From NCBI GenBank assembly GCA_016764535.1, contig JAESRR010000008.1, forward strand, positions 37,516 to 66,388: a stretch of DNA of 28,873 nucleotides, given 5' to 3'. Positions 1 to 6,036 of the stretch are shown here, one piece after another. Under the pieces are notes generated by a model. That model saw nothing but the letters and a program-made list of their open reading frames with translations. It did no database searches and had not been told where the DNA came from. The stretch comes from Cohaesibacteraceae bacterium (GTDB taxonomy: Bacteria > Pseudomonadota > Alphaproteobacteria > Rhizobiales > Cohaesibacteraceae). Made by a program: the position numbers and the translations under genes. The first letter of the stretch is position 1. Each line of letters begins with the position of its first letter.

Positions 1-1436
1 GGTTTCACGGTGGTCACTGCTTTGGCTGGAGGTAGTCCTAGTTCATCGGCCATCTCATGCATACCGCTAGATGCCGCGCACCCTAGATCCTCCAAGTCAA
101 GCCAGACTGGATTGGATTTATGAAGATGGTGAGCATCCAACCACTTCACAATCCCTGTAAGCCCTACTCCACAGAGCCTCAGGAACCCGTTGAGTTCGTG
201 CCAAGATTCAGAGAGAACACCGTCTCTCAGGTCAACACAAGTCTGTCTGTAGTTTGCTCTTGCGGCAAGTTCCACAGCATCCTCAAGTCCCTCAAAGTCC
301 TCAATGAACTTCCCCATGTCCACTTCGACAAGGTTACAGAATGACTTATGACCTAACAGGATCTCACCACACGGATTGACCCCTTTGAACCAAGGGGCTC
401 GTGTGAGTGCTGCAGCTCCGTTGATGAACCCCGGCTCTGAGCCACCTGAGTCAATCATCTGCTGGAAGAGACCTCGTAGCTCATACCGGGAAGGCTTCTC
501 ATAGAACACCAGAGAGTTGTTGGACTGTTCTCTCTGGGACTGGCCATTGGTGTACATGTCCCTTTTGGCAGCTGCGAACTCTTCGGCCTCAGGGTCCCCA
601 TGGGGCATCAAGCATATCTCGGCGGACCTACGGGAACTCAAGGTAGTCCCGAGCCAGTTCATGACATCCAGTATTTCAATCTTGGTGAGCTGGCGACCTG
701 CGGCTGTCCTGCGGATCTTGGCGATCTCAAGGAAGGCCTTGTGTATCGTTTCGTCACCTGAAGATATCCATCCGTAACCCTTTAAGCGGATGCCGGGGGC
801 ACGGATGTTACTGTAGTCAAGGATGAGCTTCTTGAATGGCTTTGATTGGGCCATGAGTTTACCAGCAGCTTTAGCCCAAGCTTCAGCAGAGTCACCTACC
901 CTGATGACCCAATTACCAGCGGGATTAATGAACTCGGCATTGGCCTCAGGTCCCTTGTCTTTGCTATTATCTGACCTGATTGTCTGGATCTCAACATCGC
1001 TACTGGTGAACCCGTGGAGCTGCCCTGTGACAGGCTCAAAGCCTACGCCACAGCCTTGCATGAGTAACCAGAAGGAATCCACGATGTCATAGACTGTCTC
1101 GACTCTGGAGAAGCTACAGTTGAACTGAGAGGCCTCGCGTTTCTTGGCGATCTCAGTACCCCCGAGCCACAAGGTACGACCGGACATTGAGACCTTCCGG
1201 GCTAACATGAGTTCCCTGAGGTCCTCAAGTTCCTTTCCTTGAATGTAGTTGAGAGGCCTGTTGTTCTGAGCACGGACCCACAGCCACTCTTGGTGACCTA
1301 TGACACGATCAACCGTCTCGGCCCATGTTTCGAATATGGTGCCTTCAGGGTTCTTGGGTCTGTTGTAAGTTCGGCGTGTGAGCACTTGGGCTCTGAAGGA
1401 AGGGGTAGTCTGGGTAATGGGTTCAGCTGTTGCCAA
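1..1436 (-). CDS. nrdJ: Adenosylcobalamin-dependent (class II) ribonucleotide reductase, 3' part cut by window edge
   Basis: Converts ribonucleotides to deoxyribonucleotides for phage DNA synthesis, using a B12-derived radical. 478 residues are visible out of about 740 in the monomeric Lactobacillus leichmannii-type enzyme, so the C-terminus lies left of base 1. The catalytic NPCGE motif (N-x-C-x-E) has its thiyl cysteine at residue 356. The redox cysteines fit at 107 (in QFNCSFS) and 367 (in SFCNLVE). The 356 to 367 spacing of 11 equals the C408 to C419 spacing of the Lactobacillus enzyme. The frame has no upstream ATG: a TAA lies three codons before the TTG at 1436, and GAGAAAG sits about nine bases ahead of that TTG, so TTG is the chosen start. 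An ATG at 1461 opens only a 12-codon ORF in another frame. Function is confident; the start less so. Confidence 0.88.
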   Translation of the reverse strand, partial: MATAEPITQTTPSFRAQVLTRRTYNRPKNPEGTIFETWAETVDRVIGHQEWLWVRAQNNRPLNYIQGKELEDLRELMLARKVSMSGRTLWLGGTEIAKKREASQFNCSFSRVETVYDIVDSFWLLMQGCGVGFEPVTGQLHGFTSSDVEIQTIRSDNSKDKGPEANAEFINPAGNWVIRVGDSAEAWAKAAGKLMAQSKPFKKLILDYSNIRAPGIRLKGYGWISSGDETIHKAFLEIAKIRRTAAGRQLTKIEILDVMNWLGTTLSSRRSAEICLMPHGDPEAEEFAAAKRDMYTNGQSQREQSNNSLVFYEKPSRYELRGLFQQMIDSGGSEPGFINGAAALTRAPWFKGVNPCGEILLGHKSFCNLVEVDMGKFIEDFEGLEDAVELAARANYRQTCVDLRDGVLSESWHELNGFLRLCGVGLTGIVKWLDAHHLHKSNPVWLDLEDLGCAASSGMHEMADELGLPPAKAVTTVK

Positions 1437-1592
1437 TGGGCATTACTTTCTCGTATGTCATTTCGAATATGGTTGGTTTAAAAGGATGGAGTTCAAATAA
1501 ATAAACTTACAAGGTGACTTTCCCTGTGGTAGTAACCAAGCAAAATACTAACCTTTGCATGAACTTCAAACCAACCAGAAGGGAACTATTAG

Positions 1593-1829
1593 TTGGAAAC
1601 TGATTTTGCTTTAAAACTTCTCAGTCTTGAGAATGCCAGTGCTATTTCTGCGATTATGGCTGCCGTCTTTTGGTTATTGTCTTCATTCAGTCCAATAGGT
1701 GATATTAACGCCTCAGATACGGGAGAGTTTGCTAAGTCCATCAAGAGGGTTTCCAGACTTGGGGCAATCGCGGCATTCTTTGCGGGACTTAGTGCACTGG
1801 CTCATGCCACAACTATTTGGTTGCCATAG
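1593..1829 (+). CDS. Small two-helix membrane protein, opposite strand to the phage operon
   Basis: A 78-residue ORF on the plus strand, the only forward ORF in the phage part that looks coding. It starts at TTG with AGAAGGGA about eight bases upstream. Two hydrophobic segments (about residues 16-33 and 57-76) flank a polar loop, and a basic stretch (KSIKRVSR) precedes the second. The opposite strand here has many stops, so this stretch is not simply a shadow of a minus-strand gene. The layout recalls small uncharacterised membrane proteins found in phages and Alphaproteobacteria, but no named family is claimed. It is convergent with the proline-rich micro-ORF at 1844-1927. Function unknown. 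Confidence 0.5.
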   Translation: METDFALKLLSLENASAISAIMAAVFWLLSSFSPIGDINASDTGEFAKSIKRVSRLGAIAAFFAGLSALAHATTIWLP

Positions 1830-1843
1830 GACTATCTGTCTAC

Positions 1844-1927
1844 CTAAAGTGGGGGCCTTGGTTTCCCCTTTTTAGGAGGAAATGGTGAAGGTGGAGGTGG
1901 TCTGGAGGGGGCACCAAACATACACAT
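1844..1927 (-). CDS. 27-residue proline-rich peptide
   Basis: The ATG overlaps the stop of the preceding micro-ORF (TGATG), so it is probably made by translational coupling. An alternative ATG lies two codons later. The peptide has about ten prolines, including PPPPSPFPP and a basic KKGK stretch, and no room for a fold. Short proline-rich peptides starting near MCMFG or MFG occur in podovirus genomes; their role is not known to me. The composition is far from random for this region, and the overlap supports it being real. Confidence 0.5.
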   Translation of the reverse strand: MCMFGAPSRPPPPSPFPPKKGKPRPPL

Positions 1928-2022
1928 CAGAGAAACGTGTCCTCATGTATCTGATAGAAATAGTAGATGAGGAATGAAGCTACTATGGCTCCAAAGACAA
2001 GGTTGGGATCAATGGAGATCAT
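1927..2022 (-). CDS. 31-residue single-span membrane peptide
   Basis: The start codon overlaps the stop of the 61-residue ORF by four bases (ATGA), and GGGTGG sits five bases upstream. The peptide has one hydrophobic segment (about residues 7-22, LVFGAIVASFLIYYFY) followed by a short acidic tail. It is the third of four tiny ORFs between the DUF3310 fusion and the reductase. It could be a holin-like, inner-membrane or host-interaction peptide; the sequence does not decide. Confidence 0.52.
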   Translation of the reverse strand: MISIDPNLVFGAIVASFLIYYFYQIHEDTFL

Positions 2023-2204
2023 ACGAACCACCCCATGATACTACCCAACGGAAAGAACGGAACTCCGAGGATACGGGCGAAGTGTAGTGCTGATAGAAGA
2101 GCCCAATTCATGTCAATCAAAGCCAAGAGGTTGAGCACCCAACCAAAGGTGATTAGTGCGATCATGGAGAGCCAGCCTATGAAACAAGCAACAAAAATGT
2201 ACAT
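2019..2204 (-). CDS. 61-residue membrane protein, probably two helices
   Basis: The start is set at the ATG at 2204, which has AGGGA about ten bases upstream; the frame stays open to 2318 but that part overlaps the DUF3310 gene out of phase. Residues 1-30 are almost wholly hydrophobic (FVACFIGWLSMIALITFGWVL lies in this stretch in part), and a second hydrophobic segment lies around residues 38-60. The stop overlaps the next micro-ORF start. Two spans and small size are compatible with a holin or a superinfection-exclusion protein, but no family is recognised. Confidence 0.55.
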   Translation of the reverse strand: MYIFVACFIGWLSMIALITFGWVLNLLALIDMNWALLSALHFARILGVPFFPLGSIMGWFV

Positions 2205-2224
2205 GATGGATAAGTCCCTGTGTT

Positions 2225-2275
2225 TTAAAGGAATACTGCAAGAAAGATTATGAATAGAAGGATGAGATATTCCAT
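2225..2275 (-). CDS. 16-residue hydrophobic micro-ORF
   Basis: MEYLILLFIIFLAVFL, starting inside the DUF3310 stop codon (TGATG overlap) with a G-rich stretch upstream that could act as a ribosome binding site. It is essentially one short membrane helix. It may be a real leader-like or membrane peptide, or only a coupling element that brings ribosomes to the 61-residue ORF, which begins 20 bases downstream. Too short for a family match. Confidence 0.35.
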   Translation of the reverse strand: MEYLILLFIIFLAVFL

Positions 2276-2748
2276 CACGCGGTCCCCCCGGCACCCTCAA
2301 GACCCTCAAGGTGCCCAACGACTCTGTTCAAGTAGTTTCGAGCCTTCTGGAGATCCTGAAGCTTGTTGCCCTTCAAAGGAGCCCTTGAGACGTACTTGAT
2401 TACATTGCCAATGTTGCAAGCTTCGTTACCCGGATACAACGCACAGACTTGCTCAATGACATCTATGGTTTCGATGGAGCCCGAGGTGTAATGGGACGGG
2501 GAGTTTACGGGGTCTTTGGGAGAGGCTTGAGGTTTTCGTATGAAATTAGCACAGGTGAATGCACCTTGCCGGTAGACATCTGCTGCATTCCCATCTCCTC
2601 GGATTGCCAGCTCCCCGCGGTGACAGCGTTCCACAACATACGTTTTCCCCACGGTCCACCAGCTAACATCAGAATCGGTTACAATGAATTCATCACCCAA
2701 ATTGAACTCAAATTCATTCAAGTTTGTACCTACTTCGTTGGTGTCCAT
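2275..2748 (-). CDS. Repeat-domain and DUF3310 fusion protein
   Basis: 157 residues with two parts. Residues about 13-72 hold a beta-rich unit with the pattern LGDEFIV, TVGKTYVV and a following hydrophilic turn, matching the unit repeated seven times in the protein at 12569-14320. Residues about 80-150 are a DUF3310 domain: NSPSHYTSG, IDVIEQVC, NIGNVIKYVSRAPLKGNK, then KARNYLNRVV. DUF3310 is common in T7-like phages next to replication genes; T7 gp1.7, a nucleotide kinase, is related in some annotations, so a nucleotide-metabolism role is possible. The first part lacks the cysteine found in the seven repeats. The ATG at 2748 is fixed by an exceptionally strong ribosome binding site. The gene overlaps the exonuclease end by 19 bases. 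Confidence 0.82.
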   Translation of the reverse strand: MDTNEVGTNLNEFEFNLGDEFIVTDSDVSWWTVGKTYVVERCHRGELAIRGDGNAADVYRQGAFTCANFIRKPQASPKDPVNSPSHYTSGSIETIDVIEQVCALYPGNEACNIGNVIKYVSRAPLKGNKLQDLQKARNYLNRVVGHLEGLEGAGGTA

Positions 2749-3554
2749 AGGATCACCTCCTTGGTTTGTTTATTAAAATCAGATGCATGAAGTATCTTGG
2801 CGAGCCTTGCGGTCTTAAGGGCATCACGTTCCCCGAGACCTGCAGCAACGTACCGGGACACAACGATCTCCCAAAGGTCGTCACAGTGTTCTTCGGTGTA
2901 CCGGGTTTCCGTTTGGCCCTTCCGGGGTCCCCGGGAGAACTCATGGATGTACGGGACTGCTTTGAGTTGCTTGAAGACTATATTCAAAGACTTCACATCA
3001 CCCATCCCCGGACACCCGGGGTAACCATCAGTCATGTCTCCGGCGAGCACTTGGTACATGAAGAAATCAAGTGCCCCGGCAGGATCAATGGCGGCGACAT
3101 TATTGAGTTCAGTTAAATGAAGCCCCGGAATCTGAAGGAGATCCTTGTCCCCTGACCAGATCACCGGGTCCTTTATCTTCCCTGCAGTGCAGAGGATTCC
3201 TATGACATCATCACCTTCGAGACTTGGGAGCCATCGGTGTCTGTAGGTTTCCATGACCCACTCAACGAACTCATGGTAACCGAGGGGTTTCCGGGACTTC
3301 CTTCGGTTATCCTTGTAGGTTTTATCTACAATGAGCTTGCGGAAGTTCTTGCCCGAGGGGTCTGAGAAACACATGATTCTCTCGGAGCACCTTGAGTGTT
3401 TCATGAGGGATGATAGGCGAGCTTTAAAGGAAGCCTTGGCCTCCTCAATGTCCATGCTCGGGACAAACCATCGCTTGTTAAACGAGATGTCCCGCTCACT
3501 GCCAGACGTTGCTCTAAAGCAAAGCATGTCAGCATCAACGAGTAATGTGCTAAT
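2730..3554 (-). CDS. T7 gp6-like 5'-3' exonuclease, probable ATT start
   Basis: Degrades DNA from 5' ends, removing primers and recycling host DNA. About 274 residues from the proposed start; T7 gp6 is about 300. FEN-family features: LLVDADMLCFRA near the N-terminus (acidic metal site), a YKDNRRKSRKPLGYHEF helix, SLEGDDVIG, SGDKDLLQIPG and GDMTDGYPGCPGMGD (helix-hairpin region). The reading frame has no ATG at the expected N-terminus. An ATT at 3554 has GGAGAG six bases upstream and overlaps the DNA polymerase stop by one base (ATTAG), the usual layout of coupled starts. Alternatives are TTG at 3578 (8 residues longer) and ATG at 3647, which would overlap the polymerase gene by 98 bases. Confidence 0.88.
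   Translation of the reverse strand: MSTLLVDADMLCFRATSGSERDISFNKRWFVPSMDIEEAKASFKARLSSLMKHSRCSERIMCFSDPSGKNFRKLIVDKTYKDNRRKSRKPLGYHEFVEWVMETYRHRWLPSLEGDDVIGILCTAGKIKDPVIWSGDKDLLQIPGLHLTELNNVAAIDPAGALDFFMYQVLAGDMTDGYPGCPGMGDVKSLNIVFKQLKAVPYIHEFSRGPRKGQTETRYTEEHCDDLWEIVVSRYVAAGLGERDALKTARLAKILHASDFNKQTKEVILWTPTK
2750..2762 (-). promoter_or_regulatory. Full-length Shine-Dalgarno sequence
   Basis: On the minus strand the sequence AAGGAGGTGATCC ends two bases before the ATG at 2748. It complements 13 bases of the usual 3' tail of bacterial 16S rRNA (GGATCACCTCCTT), far longer than a normal 4-6 base site. It lies within the last codons of the exonuclease gene, and it fixes the start of the DUF3310 fusion gene. 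Confidence 0.8.
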
Positions 3555-5595
3555 GGGTTTCTCTCCAGTTCTTGCCAATCTCGTATTCACCTGAGAGAGG
3601 CAATCTGATTTGGAAGTGTTCACCGGCAAGACTGATAGCTTCCACACAGAGCTCCCCTACTCTCACGGCAACCTCAGGGATCACTTCGAGCTGTAGTTCG
3701 TCATGGACCCATGCGACCTGCCAGACCTGATTGTGAAGTCCGTGAGCCTTGAGGAGCTTCCAGAACTCGACCTGCCACTGTTTGCAGATGAGAGCTCCAG
3801 CACATTGCAGGAGGCTGTTGAGAGCTGCGTGAGGTGAACGGATGTGTATGTGGCGACCGTCAAGGCCCATGAGGTAACCTTTGGATTCTGCCCGACCCTT
3901 GACACCTTCTATGAGGGCCTTGAGTGCCGGGGTTCTCCTTAGGAACTGCTTCTTGATCTTGTTACCAATCCCGTAAAGCTTATCCTCGGGGATGGATCGG
4001 TTACCATTGAAGAACAGATCAAGGATGGATGACCCAAGGTCTGCCTTGAGTTCCTTCAGGCCCATCTCAAAGATGATACTGGCAACCTTGGCACCACCGG
4101 CTCCGTAGAGGAAACCATAGATGAAGGTCTTGGTGCCATCACGAAACAAGCTATGGATCTTAAAGGCGTGATCGTTTCTTAAGGTGCCCTTGGGGACTAA
4201 TCCAAGAGCTATGACATTCTCCCAATGGACATCACCATTCACTACCGTGTCAGCATATTTTCCATTGTCATGTTTAGCCATAAAGTGACCAAGCATACGG
4301 AGTTCCAAGCCACTCACATCACACCCAAGGAGGACTGTTCCCGGCCTAGAGATGAATAGTGAACGACACTCTGCCCCGTAGTAGTTTCCTACTTTTGGAA
4401 CTTGAGCGATGTTAGGGAAGTAGTGGGTAGCTCTGCCTGTTACAGCACCGTTGGGATTAATGGCACCATGGATACGACCATTGGGTTTTACGTATTTCAG
4501 CCAAGCTTTGTCACCTTCAGCAACCTGTCCAAGGAGTTTCTGAACATTGAGATATTCAGCAAGGGGAGCAGCTTCAGGATAGGTAAGTTTTGACAGGACA
4601 GTCTCATCAACCTTGGCTTGGCCTTTGTCAGTGTATTCCTTGGGCTTCCATCCATAAAGAGTCTGGAATCTGTTGGCTATTTGTTGTCTAGAACCCGGGT
4701 TGAACACAACGGTCTTAAGGGGTGTGAACGGGAACCCTTCGAACTCCAGGGTATCTTCATTGATCCTTCCCCCGTACCCATATTTCTTATTAGGTCTCTT
4801 GGGGACCTGAGGGTCCTTGGTCGGATACTTCTTGGCCAACCAAGGCCTAAAGACACCTCGGGCTTTCTCTTCGAGTACTGCTCGTTTGCCTATGAGCTCA
4901 GCTACGAGCCCCTCAGCTGCCTTGAGGTCAAACTGGAAGCCGTTACGTTCCTGTTGGGCAATTATGAAAGCTACCTGATGCTCAAGGTCCAACGCTTCCT
5001 GTGAGTAATTCTTGGACCGTATGAGGTTGTAGAGTTGTTCAGTTACCTCAACGTCCTGCTCACAGTACCGTTGCATCGAAGGGGACCATGTGGCCCATAT
5101 GAACCTGATGATCTCCTGTTCATCCGTAAGACCTAAAGCTTCAGCTTCAAGTCTCTTGGTTGCGGAATAGTCTCCTTTGAAAGTGGTTAGTCTTTGTCCC
5201 CAAGCTTCAAGGCTTTGACGGCCTTTGAAATGGGGGAGCATATCGAGTTTACCATCACGGATTCTTCGTTCGTCCACGTCCCTCAGGTTTGTCCATATGA
5301 GCCTTGAGGCTACGAGGGTATCAAAGACCTTTTCCGGGTTATATGTGAACCAAGGAAAGAGCTTCTGGAGTACAGGAAGATCGTAATTGATTATGTTGTG
5401 GCCGATGATCAAGTCAGCTTCGGAGAGGATCTTCAAGCCACCCTTGAGAGCTTCAAGGGATGCCGGGTTCTCCGGGTCATTGTAGAAACTATCAACCTCT
5501 CCAGTGTCCAAGTTCTTAAGGACAAGGGAATGGATGGTTGTAACCTGATCTAAAAGGCCGTCTGTCTCAATATCAAACGCATAGGTGCCAGAGAT
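3550..5595 (-). CDS. T7-type DNA polymerase (family A) with 3'-5' exonuclease
   Basis: Replicates phage DNA. 681 residues from the proposed start; T7 gp5 has 704. The exonuclease domain is N-terminal: AFDIETDGLL (D8 and E10), HNIINYDLPVL and YCEQDVEVTEQLY. The polymerase domain has motif A DVSGLELRMLGHFM (D426), motif B around KTFIYGFLYGAGGAKV, and motif C VAWVHDELQLEV (D632). Between the in-frame TAA at 5599-5601 and exonuclease motif I there is no ATG, GTG or TTG; the first TTG (5511) would remove motif I. ATC at 5595 gives MSGTYAFDIE, which fits family N-termini, so it is proposed as the start. Stop readthrough from the upstream gene, which is in the same frame, is an alternative. A sequencing error is a third. 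Confidence 0.93.
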   Translation of the reverse strand: MSGTYAFDIETDGLLDQVTTIHSLVLKNLDTGEVDSFYNDPENPASLEALKGGLKILSEADLIIGHNIINYDLPVLQKLFPWFTYNPEKVFDTLVASRLIWTNLRDVDERRIRDGKLDMLPHFKGRQSLEAWGQRLTTFKGDYSATKRLEAEALGLTDEQEIIRFIWATWSPSMQRYCEQDVEVTEQLYNLIRSKNYSQEALDLEHQVAFIIAQQERNGFQFDLKAAEGLVAELIGKRAVLEEKARGVFRPWLAKKYPTKDPQVPKRPNKKYGYGGRINEDTLEFEGFPFTPLKTVVFNPGSRQQIANRFQTLYGWKPKEYTDKGQAKVDETVLSKLTYPEAAPLAEYLNVQKLLGQVAEGDKAWLKYVKPNGRIHGAINPNGAVTGRATHYFPNIAQVPKVGNYYGAECRSLFISRPGTVLLGCDVSGLELRMLGHFMAKHDNGKYADTVVNGDVHWENVIALGLVPKGTLRNDHAFKIHSLFRDGTKTFIYGFLYGAGGAKVASIIFEMGLKELKADLGSSILDLFFNGNRSIPEDKLYGIGNKIKKQFLRRTPALKALIEGVKGRAESKGYLMGLDGRHIHIRSPHAALNSLLQCAGALICKQWQVEFWKLLKAHGLHNQVWQVAWVHDELQLEVIPEVAVRVGELCVEAISLAGEHFQIRLPLSGEYEIGKNWRETH

Positions 5596-5598
5596 GGC

Positions 5599-6036
5599 TT
5601 AGGTTAACTCAGAGAGTTCATTGGCAAACCGTGGGTGATAGTAACGCATGTACCGCTCACCGGTCGCCGGGTTCTCTTTCATCACTCTGGGTATTCGTGG
5701 ACCCCTGAGTTGAAGGTCACAGATACGACGTGACAGTGAGTTGATGTGAAGATCAAGCATGGCCTCTCGTACCGATATGCTTCCAACATCCCTGAGGTGA
5801 TTCCACAGTCTGCTGACTTGGTTCTGTTGCATTAGCCGAGTTCTCCGGTTTGATTGTTTGTTGATATTTCCATAGTTACCCTCGCGTCTCATGACCTCAC
5901 GGGACACCGTGCGCCATATCGGGATTAATCGGCGGTCGGCAACTGCCATCACTGCCAAAGTCTCCGCATGGAACTGCACGGTGTCCGTGGGCCACTTAGT
6001 ACTCAGAGGGTCCGTTGGTGTGCTTTTCGAAGCCAT
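5599..6036 (-). CDS. Winged-helix (HTH_39-like) phage protein
   Basis: 145 residues from an ATG with GAGG four bases upstream; the start lies inside the end of the primase-helicase gene (41-base overlap). The N-terminal 70 residues are of no known family and contain a basic stretch (NKQSNRRTRLMQQNQ). Residues about 76-140 look like the HTH_39 winged helix of phage proteins: RLWNHLRDVGSISVREAML, then HINSLSRRICDLQLRGP, then a wing ending in GERYMRYYH. It probably binds nucleic acid; a role in regulating late genes or in recombination is a guess. The gene is in the same frame as the DNA polymerase ORF, separated from it by a single TAA. Confidence 0.7.
   Translation of the reverse strand: MASKSTPTDPLSTKWPTDTVQFHAETLAVMAVADRRLIPIWRTVSREVMRREGNYGNINKQSNRRTRLMQQNQVSRLWNHLRDVGSISVREAMLDLHINSLSRRICDLQLRGPRIPRVMKENPATGERYMRYYHPRFANELSELT

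Noticed and set aside
120..1481. Several plus-strand ORFs of 74 to 89 codons across 120-1481
   Set aside because: They are shadows of the minus-strand ribonucleotide reductase, whose frame is open and carries all family motifs.
1530..1575. Minus-strand sequence with ACTACCACAGGGAAAG resembling a T7 promoter
   Set aside because: Only one loose match; no similar sequence in front of the other phage genes.
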